The position numbers were made by a program, and so were the translations under genes. Shown here one piece after another: positions 7,782 to 16,637 of a stretch of 64,000 nt of DNA. The notes under the pieces were generated by a model that had not been told where the DNA came from, did not search any database, and saw nothing but the letters and a program-made list of their open reading frames with translations. The stretch's first letter is position 1. The number at the start of each line of letters is the position of its first letter. Origin of the DNA: an uncultured Atopobiaceae bacterium (GTDB taxonomy: Bacteria; Actinomycetota; Coriobacteriia; Coriobacteriales; Atopobiaceae); contig CALUJM010000001.1 of assembly GCA_944320975.1 (NCBI GenBank), positions 1 to 64,000 on the forward strand, given 5' to 3'.

Positions 7782-10367
7782 CTAGGCGCCGGAGGCGAGA
7801 AGGCCGCCCGCCCCGGACGCGCCCGAGGAGGGCTCGGGGAGCGGCGCCAGGTCGGGAGAGCCCATGTGCTCGCGACGACGCGGCGCGGGAATCTCGCCGA
7901 CCGCGTGCTCGAAAACGAGCGCGCCGTCCTTCTCGTCCACGCGAATGATCTCGCCTCGGTGCCAAAGACCCTGGAGCAGCTCCTCGGAGAGCGGGTCCTC
8001 GATGAGCGTCTGGATGGCGCGGCGCAGCGGACGCGCACCGTAGACCGGATCGGCGCCCTCCTTGGCCACGAGGTCGCGGGCGGCGTCGGTGAGCTCGATG
8101 GACATGCCCTGGGCGATGAGGCGCTCGCGGAGGTCGGCCACCATGAGCTCGACGATGCCGCGCAGCTGCTCGGACGTCAGCGACTTGAAGACCACGACCT
8201 CGTCCACGCGGTTGAGGAACTCGGGGCGGAAGTGCTTCTTGAGCTCGGACATGACGCGGCTCGTGATCTCCTTGTCGGAGAGGCCCGCCCCGCCCTGGGC
8301 CGAGAAGCCCATGGTGGTGGTCTGCGCGATGTCGCGCGCGCCGATGTTGGACGTCATGATGATGACGGTGTTGGAGAAGTCCACGTGACGGCCCTGGCCG
8401 TCCGTGAGGCGCCCCTCCTCCAGGATCTGGAGAAGAACGTTGAACACGTCGGGGTGCGCCTTCTCGACCTCGTCGAAGAGCACGACCGAGTACGGCCGGC
8501 GGCGCACCGCCTTGGTGAGCTCGCCGCCCTCGTCGTAGCCCACGTATCCCGGGGGCGCGCCGACGAGCTTGGAGACGGTGTGCTTCTCCATGAACTCGGA
8601 CATGTCGAAGGAAATCAGGGCCTCCTCGGAGCCAAAGAGGAACTCAGCGAGCGCCTTGGCGAGCTCGGTCTTGCCCACTCCCGAGGGGCCGAGGAAGATG
8701 AACGAGCCGCCCGGCCGGCGCGGGTCCTTGAGCGGGCTGCGGCTGCGGCGGATGGCCTTGGCCACCTTGGTCACCGCCTCGTCCTGGCCCACGACGCGCT
8801 GGTGCAGCACGTCCTCGCAGCGCAGGAGCTTGGAGGCCTCGGCCTCGGTGAGGCTGGAGACGGGCACGCCGGTCATGGACGAGACCACGTCGGCGATGTC
8901 CTCCTCGTCGACGGTCACCACGTTGGCGGCGAGCTCCTCGCGCCACGCGGCCTCGAGCTCGTCGCGGCGGGCGACGAGCGCCTTCTCCTCGTCGCGCAGG
9001 CGCGCCGCGTCCTCGAACTCCTGGGCAGCCGCGGCGGCGGACTTCTCGTCGCGGACGCGCGCAAGGTCGGCGTCGACCTGGGCGATCTCGGGCGGCAGCG
9101 CCATCTTGTGGACGCGCGTGCGGGCGCCCGCCTCGTCGAGAACGTCGATGGCCTTGTCCGGCAGGAAGCGATCCTGGACGTAGCGGCTCGAGAGCGTCAC
9201 CGCGGCCTGGATGGCGGCGTCGGTGTAGCGGACGTGGTGGTGCTTCTCGTAGCGCTCCTTGAGGCCCTCGATGATCTTGATCGTGTCCTCGGGGCTGGGC
9301 TCGCCGATGTTGACCGGCTGGAAGCGGCGCTCAAAGGCCGAGTCCTTCTCGACGTGCTTGCGGAACTCCTCGGCCGTGGTGGCGCCGATGACCTGGATCT
9401 CGCCGCGCGAGAGGGGCGGCTTCAGGATGGAGGCGGCATCGATCGAGCCCTCGGCCGAGCCCGCGCCGATGACGGTGTGGATCTCGTCGATGAACAGGAT
9501 GTCGTTCTCGGACTCCTCGAGCTCGCGCACAACCTTCTTCATGCGCTCCTCGAACTCGCCGCGGTACTTGGAGCCGGCGACGAGGCTCGCGAGGTCGAGC
9601 GTCCAAATCTGCTTGCCGCGCAGGATGTCGGGCACGTTGCCCGAGGCGATGAGCTGGGCGAGGCCCTCCACGATGGCGGTCTTGCCCACGCCCGGGTCTC
9701 CCAGGATGAGCGGGTTGTTCTTCTGGCGGCGCGCCAGCACCTGCATGACGCGCTCGATCTCGCGGTCGCGGCCGATGACCGGGTCGAGCTTGCCGTCGGA
9801 GGCGAGCTTGGTGAGGTTGCGGCCGTACTGCTCGAGGACCGAGCCCTCCTCGCCGCCCTGTTGGGGGCCGGGGCCGCCGAAGCCGGCCATGCGCACGTCG
9901 GCGGTGGCCTCCTGGCGGGGCGACTCGCTGCTCTTGGACGAGAGCTCCGCCACGGCGTTGCGCACGGCGTCGCCCGAGACGCCCATCTGGCGCAGCGCGT
10001 CCATGGCGCGGCCGTTGCCCTCGGCGACGATGCCGAGCAGCAGGTGCTCGGTAGCGATGTAGTTCTGGCCGTGCGTCATGGTCTCGCGGTAGGCGCCCTC
10101 GAGCACGCGCTTGGCGCGCGGCGTGAACGGGATGTGCCCGCCCGGGACCGGCTCGTTGTCGCTGGCGGTGAGCTCGCGCACGGTGGCGAGCGTCTCGTCG
10201 TAGGTGATGTCGAGCTTGGCGAGCGCCTGCGCGGCGACGCCCTCGCCCTCCCTGATGAGCGCGAGCAGCAGGTGCTCGGTGCCCACGTACATCTGACCAA
10301 GGTTTCTGGCCTCGTCCTGCGCGAGGCTCATGACCTTGCGCGCCTTGTCGGTGAACTTCTCAAACAT
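7782..10367 (-). CDS. clpC: ATP-dependent Clp protease ATP-binding subunit ClpC
   Basis: AAA+ unfoldase that feeds substrates to ClpP; 861 residues. Domain order is two N-terminal Clp_N repeats (about 1-145), AAA1 with Walker [15 protein letters not shown], a middle domain with a UVR-like helix (about 415-470), and AAA2 with [14 protein letters not shown]. The start [12 protein letters not shown] at 10367 matches the family; a 16-codon upstream extension has no good ribosome-binding site. No CtsR or HAIR-type operator is obvious upstream. A TATACT lies at 10398-10403. Confidence 0.97.
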   Translation of the reverse strand: MFEKFTDKARKVMSLAQDEARNLGQMYVGTEHLLLALIREGEGVAAQALAKLDITYDETLATVRELTASDNEPVPGGHIPFTPRAKRVLEGAYRETMTHGQNYIATEHLLLGIVAEGNGRAMDALRQMGVSGDAVRNAVAELSSKSSESPRQEATADVRMAGFGGPGPQQGGEEGSVLEQYGRNLTKLASDGKLDPVIGRDREIERVMQVLARRQKNNPLILGDPGVGKTAIVEGLAQLIASGNVPDILRGKQIWTLDLASLVAGSKYRGEFEERMKKVVRELEESENDILFIDEIHTVIGAGSAEGSIDAASILKPPLSRGEIQVIGATTAEEFRKHVEKDSAFERRFQPVNIGEPSPEDTIKIIEGLKERYEKHHHVRYTDAAIQAAVTLSSRYVQDRFLPDKAIDVLDEAGARTRVHKMALPPEIAQVDADLARVRDEKSAAAAAQEFEDAARLRDEEKALVARRDELEAAWREELAANVVTVDEEDIADVVSSMTGVPVSSLTEAEASKLLRCEDVLHQRVVGQDEAVTKVAKAIRRSRSPLKDPRRPGGSFIFLGPSGVGKTELAKALAEFLFGSEEALISFDMSEFMEKHTVSKLVGAPPGYVGYDEGGELTKAVRRRPYSVVLFDEVEKAHPDVFNVLLQILEEGRLTDGQGRHVDFSNTVIIMTSNIGARDIAQTTTMGFSAQGGAGLSDKEITSRVMSELKKHFRPEFLNRVDEVVVFKSLTSEQLRGIVELMVADLRERLIAQGMSIELTDAARDLVAKEGADPVYGARPLRRAIQTLIEDPLSEELLQGLWHRGEIIRVDEKDGALVFEHAVGEIPAPRRREHMGSPDLAPLPEPSSGASGAGGLLASGA

Positions 10368-10397
10368 GGGGTCATTCTCCCTCGCGATGGTTTCACA

Positions 10398-10403
10398 AGT
10401 ATA
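10398..10403 (-). promoter_or_regulatory. Candidate -10 element for clpC
   Basis: TATACT on the minus strand, 31 bp upstream of the clpC start codon. No convincing -35 was found. TATACT recurs before other genes here (17852, 27038, 38062), which supports it as the local -10 form. Confidence 0.4.
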
Positions 10404-10439
10404 GTTTGTACCCATGTGCCGTCATGCGCAAACGGGACG

Positions 10440-10680
10440 TCACTTCTCGGTGGTGCGCAGGTGCCCGCCCGCACTTCTCGGCATCGGCCACGAAGGACCG
10501 CGCACTCGATGTCCCCGTAAATCGAGTGCGGGCCCCAACGCACTTGGCGCGCGCACTGGGTGACAAACGCCGAGAAGGACCGCGCACTCGGGGCCGCCAC
10601 CCCCAAAATCCGCCCGCACTTCTCACCCACACTCATGAGTGCGCGCATGGAGTGCGGGCCGGCACGCACTTCTCGCCCAC
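10440..10680. repeat. Inverted-repeat cluster E, copy 1
   Basis: Most of the 590-bp gap between clpC and the nuclease-like gene is a complex array built on GCCCGCACTTCTCGG and CGAGTGCGGGC in both orientations. A clean hairpin CGCACTCGAT...ATCGAGTGCG sits at about 10500-10530. The same modules in the same order recur inverted at 12097-12356 and direct at 18743-18968. The rest of the gap (10681-10959) shows no gene. Confidence 0.85.
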
Positions 10681-10959
10681 GGTCTTGCCACCAGACGGGC
10701 GCCAGCGTCCCGCCCAATCCTCCGAACAGGCAAAACACCGCGACCCGTGGATTTCCCATGTAGGACCGCGCCCGTCCCTCGCGGACGGCACCGCCCGCAC
10801 CGGCGCCGTGTCCTGCGGGCCCCCTCCCCTTCCGCAGCAACCCGGAAGCTGCGCGAAAGCCCCCGTCAAGCTGGGGCGCAGCTGACCGTGCGCATGCCTC
10901 GCTAGGCTTTTGTGCCAAGGAGCCGCCCTTTTGGGGAGGCCGCTCGCAAGGAGGCCCGC

Positions 10960-12066
10960 ATGGACGTCTTTCTCGCCGGAACCGACTCCCTCAAGTTGAC
11001 GCGCATCGCACGGCAGGACCCGGACCTCGCCCTCGTGCCCGCCGGGGACGCCCATCGGCATGCCGACCAGTCTCCCCTGGACATCGCCGCCCTCAGGCTC
11101 GCCCTGCCGGAGGGCATGAGCACGTTTCGCCCCGCCGAGCCCCTCTCGCTCACGTTCTTCTCGCGCGAAAGCCGCTCGTCCGCCGCGTGCGTCTCGTCCC
11201 GGGCGCTCCTCACCCGCCTCCCGAGTGACTCGTTTCTCGAGGTCATCCAGGCCAACGGGGACCCTTGGCCCTATGCGGGAAGCGGCGAGCTCCGCCTGTT
11301 CGTCGAGTCCCCCGGGCTGAGCCTGGTTCGCATGGAGCAGCAGGTCCAGCGGCTCGTCAAGCATGGTGCCCTCACGCCAAACGCCGCCTTCATCAAGCTG
11401 CTCACGTTTCCCATGGAAGCATGCGGCCTGTACGCCCGCGACCCCTCCGACCCCGCGCACGGGCCCTGCGCCTTTGAGCTCGAGCCCATCCAATCGCCCG
11501 AGAAGATCGTCGAGCTCCTGGACGACCTCGAGGGAATCCGCGGGCTGAGACGCGCCCGTCGCGCCGCGTCGCTTGTGCAGAGCGGCGCCGGGTCGCCGGA
11601 GGAGACACTGCTGTCGCTCGCGTTCAAGCTGCCCGAGAGCCTCGGCGGCATCGAGGCCCCCGCCTTTCTGGAGAACGAGCCCATCGGCTGGCCGCAGGAG
11701 GTGCGCCACCTCATCGAGCACAAGCAGATGCGGCCGGACTTCAACTGGCCCGGGCATCTGACCGCCGGGGAGTACAACGGCAAGGACCATATAAGCGAGG
11801 AGGCCTTCGAGGAGGACCAGCGGCGCATCCGCGACTATCAGCGCTGCGGCATCTCCGTCTTCCCCGCGAGCTACAAGAACGTGCGCACCGTCCATGCCCT
11901 CAACGGCTATCTCGCGAGCGTCGCGCACTCGCTTGCCAAGACAGAGGGGCCGGAGTTCGAGGCGCGGGTTCGGCGCGCACTCGAAGACGAGGGGGCGACG
12001 CACGCGAGGAAGGTCCTTCTCAGCCAAACGCTTCCCGCTATCCCCAGCGAGAAGCCCTGCTGGTAG
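10960..12066 (+). CDS. PD-(D/E)XK/Vsr-like nuclease-family protein, paralogue 1
   Basis: A 368-residue protein without a firm name. Its C-terminal third shows the arrangement RPDF..., EYNGKDHIS, EEDQRRIRDYQRCG, which resembles Vsr/DUF559-type endonuclease folds (Asp, then E-Y-(D/N)-G, His, D..R). A mid-protein SPEETLLSLAF...LGG segment is shared with two other proteins here (55672-56676 and 61956-62933). The start is the ATG at 10960, with AAGGAGG 5 nt upstream. The gene is bracketed by inverted copies of repeat cluster E. Nuclease activity is inference; in this copy the usual E-x-D-G is EYNG, so catalysis is uncertain. Confidence 0.7.
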   Translation: MDVFLAGTDSLKLTRIARQDPDLALVPAGDAHRHADQSPLDIAALRLALPEGMSTFRPAEPLSLTFFSRESRSSAACVSSRALLTRLPSDSFLEVIQANGDPWPYAGSGELRLFVESPGLSLVRMEQQVQRLVKHGALTPNAAFIKLLTFPMEACGLYARDPSDPAHGPCAFELEPIQSPEKIVELLDDLEGIRGLRRARRAASLVQSGAGSPEETLLSLAFKLPESLGGIEAPAFLENEPIGWPQEVRHLIEHKQMRPDFNWPGHLTAGEYNGKDHISEEAFEEDQRRIRDYQRCGISVFPASYKNVRTVHALNGYLASVAHSLAKTEGPEFEARVRRALEDEGATHARKVLLSQTLPAIPSEKPCW

Positions 12067-12096
12067 GGCGATGCTTGGCGCCCCTTACCGAATGGA

Positions 12097-12356
12097 GCCC
12101 GCACTCCTTGCGCGCACTTATGAGTGCGGGCGAGAAGTGCGGGCGGATTTTGGGGGTGGCGGCCCCGAGTGCGTGGTCCTTCTCGGCATTTGCCATCCAG
12201 TGCGCGCACCGGGTGCGCTGGGGCCCGCACTCGATGCGCAGGGCAACGGAGTGCGGGCCCCTTCTTGGAGGATGCCGAGAAGTGCGGGCGGGCTCGCGGA
12301 CGCCGCCGAGAAGTGCGGGCGGACTCGCGGCGTTTGCCGAGAAGTGCGGGCGGGCC
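12097..12356. repeat. Inverted-repeat cluster E, copy 2 (inverted)
   Basis: This fills the 293-bp gap between the nuclease-like gene and the lysS stop codon. The module order is the reverse complement of 10490-10660: GAGTGCGGGCGAGAAGTGCG, a GGATTTTGGGGGTGGCGGCC block, then GCGCACCGGGTGCGC and further CGAGAAGTGCGGG units. It ends 3 bp from the lysS stop. Confidence 0.85.
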
Positions 12357-12359
12357 GGC

Positions 12360-14576
12360 CTACTTGCCGAAGGTGTCGCGGTCCGGGGCGATGGCCTTCA
12401 TCGCGTCGATGGTGCGCGAGAAGAGCTCGTCGAGCTCCATGCCGCAGAGCTCGGCACCGGCACGGATGACGTCGCGGTTGCAGCCGGCGGCGAAGCGCTT
12501 GTCCTTGAACTTCTTCTTGAGCGACTTCACCTCGAAGTCCATGACGGACTTGCTCGGGCGCATGATCACGGCCGCGCCGACGAGGCCCGTGAGCTCGTCC
12601 ACGGCAAACAGGACCTTCTCCATGGGAAGCTCCGGCGCGGGCAGCTCGGGGTTGTTCATCGAGTTGTGCGACTGGATCGCGCGCACGAGCTCGGCGCTGC
12701 CGCCCGCCGCCTCGATGAGCTCGGCCGCGTAGACCGTGTGGTTTGCCGGGTCGTCGGCGTGCTCCTCCCAGTCGAGGTCGTGCAGGATGCCCACGACCTC
12801 CCAGAAGTCGGCGTTGTCGGGGTCCATCTCCTCGGCGAAGACGCGCATCACGCCGCCCACGGTCTCGCCGTGCTCGAGGTGGAACCCCTCCTTGTTGTGC
12901 TCGGCGAGAAGGGCGAGCGCCTCGTCGCGCGAGATCCCGGCGACAAGCGCCGCGGGGGCCTCGTCCGCCGCGGCGGAGACCTTCTCGGAGTCGGCGGCGA
13001 TGGCGTCGACGGAGGCGGCCGCGTTGTCGGTCACCACGCCCGCCACCTGGGCCTCGATGTCGGCCTTGGTGATGGTCTCGGGCTTCATGGCCGGGAAGAG
13101 CAGCACGTCGCGGATGGCCGGCTGGTCGCAGAAGAGCATGACCATGCGGTCGATGCCGTAGCCGATGCCGCCCGCCGGGGGCATGCCGTACTCGAGGGCG
13201 CGCACGTAGTCGTAGTCGTAGCCCATGGCCTCGTCGTCGCCCATGCCCTTGGCCGCGACCTGCTCGGCGAAGCGGCCGGCCTGGTCGACGGGGTCGTTGA
13301 GCTCGGAGAAGGCGTTGGCGTACTCGTGGCCGGCGATGACCAGCTCGAAGCGGTCGGTCAGGCGCGGGTCCTCGGCCTTGCGCTTGGAGAGCGGGGAGAC
13401 CTCCTCCGGGTAGTCGCAGACGAAGGTGGGGTTGACGATGGTCTTCTCGCCCAGCTCGTCGTAGAGCTCGAAGAGCAGCTTGCCGGCACCCCAGTTGGGC
13501 TGGGGCTCGATGCCGTTCTTCTCGCAGAGCTCGCGCAGGTGCTCGATGGGGGTGTCCATCGTGAGCTCCTCGCCCACGCACTCCGAGGCGATCTCGGACA
13601 GCGGGCGGCTCGCCCAGGTGCCGGACATGTCGATCTCCTGCCCCTGGAAGGTGATGACCTCGTGGCCCTCCTCGCAGCCGCAGACCTCGCGCGCGATCAT
13701 TTTGAAGAGGCCCTCGGAGAGGCGCTTCATGCCCTCGAGGTCGGCGTAGGCGCAGTAGGCCTCCATCGAGGTGAACTCGGGGTTGTGCGTGAGGTCCATG
13801 CCCTCGTTGCGGAAGTTGCGGCCGATCTCGAAGACGCGCTCGAGCCCGCCCACGATGAGGCGCTTGAGCGGCAGCTCGGTGGCGATGCGCAGGTAGAAGT
13901 CGCGGTCGAGCGCGTTGAAGTGCGTGACGAACGGCTTGGCGTTGGCGCCGCCGAGGATGGCGTGCATCATCGGCGTCTCGACCTCCATGTAGCCGTCGGC
14001 CTCCATGTAGCGGCGGATGAGGCTCACGATCTGGCTGCGCTTGCGGAAGACGTCGCGGACCTCGGGGTTCATGATGAGGTCGACGTAGCGCTGGCGGTAG
14101 CGAACCTCGCGGTCGGTGAGGCCGTGGAACTTCTCGGGGAGGGGCCGCAGCGACTTGGAGAGCACCGTGAGGCTCGTCGGGGAGACGGAGAGCTGGCCGC
14201 GGCGGGTGCGCAGCACGGCGCCGGTGGCGCCCAGGATGTCGCCGAGGTCGAGGTTGGAGAGGAGCGCCCAGCCCTCATCGCCGAGCACGTCGTGGCGGCA
14301 GAAGAGCTGGATGGAGCCGGAGACGTCCTCGAGCACGATGAAGGCGGCCTTGCCCTGCTTGCGGAGCGCCCGGATGCGGCCGGCGACGCTCACCACGTCC
14401 TCGGTGTCCGTGCCGTCCGCGAGCTCGGCGTACTTCTCCTCCAGCTCGGCGGCGTGGGCCGTGACCTCGGAGGCGATGGGGTACGGGTTGACGCCGGCGT
14501 CGATGAGGGCCTGGCGGCGCGCACGGCGCATCGAGCGCTCGTCGGTGGCGGCGCTTGCGGTGGTCTCCTGGGACAT
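12360..14576 (-). CDS. lysS: Lysine--tRNA ligase fused to a C-terminal HD domain
   Basis: Class II lysyl-tRNA synthetase (OB-fold anticodon domain, then catalytic core) followed by an extra domain of about 200 residues. Motif 2 is FEIGRNFRNEGMD and motif 3 is GIGYGIDRMVM. The tail after about residue 500 has an Ala/Asp/Glu-rich linker, then LEHGETVGGVM and GILHDLDWEEH, the His and HD pattern of an HD phosphohydrolase domain. Typical LysS ends near 500 residues; this one has 738. I use ATG 14576 (MSQETT), which has AGGAGA only 3 nt upstream; 14591 is the alternative. The HD substrate is unknown. Confidence 0.93.
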   Translation of the reverse strand: MSQETTASAATDERSMRRARRQALIDAGVNPYPIASEVTAHAAELEEKYAELADGTDTEDVVSVAGRIRALRKQGKAAFIVLEDVSGSIQLFCRHDVLGDEGWALLSNLDLGDILGATGAVLRTRRGQLSVSPTSLTVLSKSLRPLPEKFHGLTDREVRYRQRYVDLIMNPEVRDVFRKRSQIVSLIRRYMEADGYMEVETPMMHAILGGANAKPFVTHFNALDRDFYLRIATELPLKRLIVGGLERVFEIGRNFRNEGMDLTHNPEFTSMEAYCAYADLEGMKRLSEGLFKMIAREVCGCEEGHEVITFQGQEIDMSGTWASRPLSEIASECVGEELTMDTPIEHLRELCEKNGIEPQPNWGAGKLLFELYDELGEKTIVNPTFVCDYPEEVSPLSKRKAEDPRLTDRFELVIAGHEYANAFSELNDPVDQAGRFAEQVAAKGMGDDEAMGYDYDYVRALEYGMPPAGGIGYGIDRMVMLFCDQPAIRDVLLFPAMKPETITKADIEAQVAGVVTDNAAASVDAIAADSEKVSAAADEAPAALVAGISRDEALALLAEHNKEGFHLEHGETVGGVMRVFAEEMDPDNADFWEVVGILHDLDWEEHADDPANHTVYAAELIEAAGGSAELVRAIQSHNSMNNPELPAPELPMEKVLFAVDELTGLVGAAVIMRPSKSVMDFEVKSLKKKFKDKRFAAGCNRDVIRAGAELCGMELDELFSRTIDAMKAIAPDRDTFGK

Positions 14577-14600
14577 GTTCTCTCCTGTCATTTCACAGAT

Positions 14601-14633
14601 GCGCCCCGTACCTGCACTGCAGACACGGGGCGC
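14601..14633. terminator. GC hairpin between greA and lysS
   Basis: Inverted repeat GCGCCCCGT...ACGGGGCGC with a 15-nt loop, upstream of lysS. There is no T-run on either side, so it may be a weak terminator, an attenuator or an mRNA structure. Confidence 0.4.
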
Positions 14634-14657
14634 CTCGCTTGCCTTGGTGGAAGTAGC

Positions 14658-15137
14658 CTAGCGGGAAATCCCCGTGATGACGTACTTCCTGCTCTTGCCG
14701 GACGGCGCGACGACCTCGATCTCGTCGCCCTCGCGGTGGCCGACGAGCGCCGCGCCCACGGGGGACTCGTTCGAGATCTTGTGCTCGAGCGAGTTGGTCT
14801 CGGTGGTGCCGACGATGGTGAAGCTGGTCTTCACGCCCTTCTCGTCCTGCAGCTCGACCGTGGTGCCGATGGAGACGGCAAGGTCGTGGCCCGTACCGGC
14901 CTCGACGACCGTGGCGATCGAGAGGATCTGGCGGATCTCGTTGATGCGGGAGGCGTTGCGGGCCTCCTCCTCCTTGGCGGCATCGTACTCGGAGTTCTCC
15001 GAGAGGTCGCCGAAGCCGCGGGCCTCCTTGATGCGCTCGACGATCTCGTCGTGCTTCTCGCCCTCGCGGTAGGCGAGCTCGTCCACCAGGCGCTGACGGC
15101 CCTCGGGGGTGAGCTCGATCTTCTTGGTGTTGTCCAT
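14658..15137 (-). CDS. greA: Transcription elongation factor GreA
   Basis: GreA stimulates transcript cleavage by backtracked RNA polymerase. It has 159 residues: an N-terminal coiled coil with the tip acidic pair in GDLSENSEYDAAKEE, and a C-terminal FKBP-like domain with SPVGAALVGHREGDE. It lies directly upstream of lysS, a pairing seen in other Gram-positive bacteria. Confidence 0.98.
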   Translation of the reverse strand: MDNTKKIELTPEGRQRLVDELAYREGEKHDEIVERIKEARGFGDLSENSEYDAAKEEEARNASRINEIRQILSIATVVEAGTGHDLAVSIGTTVELQDEKGVKTSFTIVGTTETNSLEHKISNESPVGAALVGHREGDEIEVVAPSGKSRKYVITGISR

Positions 15138-15182
15138 CTTCTGCCCTCTACTCGCTGATCCGATATGCGAAGCGTGCGCGAC

Positions 15183-15488
15183 TTAGAGCTTGGCGCCGCA
15201 CTTGGAGCAGAAGTCCGCGCCGGCCTCGTTCTTGGTGCCGCACTTGGAGCAGAACACGTCCTCGGGGGCGTCGGCGTCGTCCTCGTCCTCGACGACCTCG
15301 ACGGCGTCATCGTGGGACTCGACGGGGCCCTCGGACTTCTCGTCCCCGCCGTCCTCCATGCCCTCGCGGACGTTCTTGACGGTCTTGCCGAGCGCAGAGC
15401 CGATCTTGGGCAGGTTCTTGGGCCCGAAGATGATGAGGATGACGACGAGGATGATGAGCAGCTCAGGGATGCCCAGGCCTAAAATCAT
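15183..15488 (-). CDS. tatA: TatA-family protein with C-terminal zinc ribbon
   Basis: Twin-arginine translocase pore subunit. It starts MILGLGIPELLII with one membrane helix, then FGPKNLPKIG and an amphipathic helix, all TatA hallmarks. An acidic linker of about 35 residues follows, then a zinc ribbon with two CxxC pairs (FCSKCG twice) at the very C-terminus, which normal TatA lacks. I use ATG 15488; the longer upstream frame has no TatA similarity. No tatC is in the window. Divergent from the gene at 15628. Confidence 0.88.
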   Translation of the reverse strand: MILGLGIPELLIILVVILIIFGPKNLPKIGSALGKTVKNVREGMEDGGDEKSEGPVESHDDAVEVVEDEDDADAPEDVFCSKCGTKNEAGADFCSKCGAKL

Positions 15489-15627
15489 GATGAAGTGTCC
15501 TTCCGGTGCGATGTGTCCAGTGGGCCGCAGGCCCAATACAGCATCAGCTAGTATAGCCGAGTATACGCGCTACTCACAATCTCTAAACGTCAGAAATGCC
15601 GCCGCGGGCGGGACTCCGGGAGGTCTC

Positions 15628-16500
15628 TTGAAAGAAGTCTTGATTGGCCTGGTCATCCTGACCGTTGTCTGCACCGCCGTGCTCGCCGCGATGCCCTGGC
15701 TGCTGCGCCGGCGCGGCGTGCAGCTCACCCGCACAAAGTTCGGCCTGACCCTGATCTTCGACTCCGAGGACGCCGACGGCACGCCCGTGCGCCTGCTCAA
15801 CGTCAACGGGACCTTCCAGTCCGTGAGCTACGTGCCCGAGGGGCTGCGCTTCGAGCTCGCCTGCGTCTACCACCGCATCATGGCGAGCGTGATCGAGGTG
15901 ACAATTAGGACAGGTTCGATTGTCACATCTTCGTCATGTGACAATCGAACCTGTCCTAATTGTCACATCATGGTCATGGGCGGGGGCGGCTACTCGCTGC
16001 CCAAGTACCTGGCGGCCTTCGTTCCCGCCGCGCGCACCGACGTGGTGGAGGTGGACCCCGCGATCACGCGCCTGGCGCGCGAGCACTTCTTCCTCGACGA
16101 ATGCCTCGAGCGGACGGGGGCCGAGAAGGACGGGCGGCTCCGGCTGGTCACGGGCGACGCGTGGGCGTTCCTGCGCGCCGCGACCGAGCCCTATGACGTG
16201 ATCGTCAACGACGCCTTCTCCGGCAAGCGCCCGCTCGGGCCGCTCACGACCGACGAGGGCGCACGCGTGCTGCACGAGCACCTGGCGGCAGGCGGCGTCT
16301 ACCTCGCCAACGTGCGGTGCGCCTGCGAGGGCCCCGGCGCGAAGCCGCTGCGCGAGGTCGAGGAGGCCTTCGGGCGCGAGTTCGCCCACGTCGCCGTGGT
16401 CCCCGAGTGGCCGGACGAGCCGCGCAAGCCCGGCAACAACGTGGTCGTGGCGTCTGACGCGGAGCTGCCGCTGCCCGAGGGCGCCGTCGTCGTGCGGTAG
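15628..16500 (+). CDS. Spermidine-synthase-like methyltransferase-fold protein with palindrome insertion
   Basis: A 290-residue protein with an N-terminal membrane segment (VLIGLVILTVVCTAVLAAM) and a Rossmann domain of the spermidine-synthase/SAM-methyltransferase type. The SAM loop MGGGGYSLPKYL, the acidic VVEVDP and VNDAFSG are visible. The start is taken as TTG 15628 with GGGAGG 4 nt upstream. Between VIE and VMGGGGYS the frame reads through a 69-nt palindrome (15898-15966), adding 23 residues just before the first strand/loop without breaking the frame. The aminopropyltransfer substrate is unknown, and no speD/speA genes are nearby. Confidence 0.75.
   Translation: MKEVLIGLVILTVVCTAVLAAMPWLLRRRGVQLTRTKFGLTLIFDSEDADGTPVRLLNVNGTFQSVSYVPEGLRFELACVYHRIMASVIEVTIRTGSIVTSSSCDNRTCPNCHIMVMGGGGYSLPKYLAAFVPAARTDVVEVDPAITRLAREHFFLDECLERTGAEKDGRLRLVTGDAWAFLRAATEPYDVIVNDAFSGKRPLGPLTTDEGARVLHEHLAAGGVYLANVRCACEGPGAKPLREVEEAFGREFAHVAVVPEWPDEPRKPGNNVVVASDAELPLPEGAVVVR
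15898..15966. repeat. Family A composite palindrome inside a gene
   Basis: A 29+11+29 nt palindrome identical in architecture to those at 7686, 23044 and 23785, here within the open reading frame 15628-16500. At 69 nt it contributes exactly 23 codons and no stop codon in the coding frame. Confidence 0.95.
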
Positions 16501-16524
16501 GGCGCTGCGCGGTTGTTGCCCCCT

Positions 16525-16612
16525 AGAGGGGACGAGAACGCGGGCCTTCCGGGTTCTTCTCGGCATCTGACGCGCGTTCTTGCCCTCCGCAGGGGACAAG
16601 AACGCGGGGGCG
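16525..16612. repeat. Inverted-repeat cluster G
   Basis: Between the spermidine-synthase-like gene and glycerate kinase lie several GAGAACGCGGG / CGCGTTCTTG units in both orientations, including a quasi-palindrome at about 16571-16610. A single related unit occurs near 36479. Confidence 0.6.
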
Positions 16613-16637
16613 GCGGGCAACGGGCGCCGCACGGCGC

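Noticed and set aside
7866..10520. An 884-codon open frame antisense to clpC
   Set aside because: It mirrors a clear ClpC protein codon for codon, has Leu/Gly/Val/Asp-rich repetitive composition and no recognisable motif; typical high-GC antisense shadow.
10328..10918. Open frames running through repeat cluster E upstream of the nuclease-like gene
   Set aside because: They are made almost wholly of the inverted repeat units, have no ribosome-binding site and differ between the three copies of the cluster.
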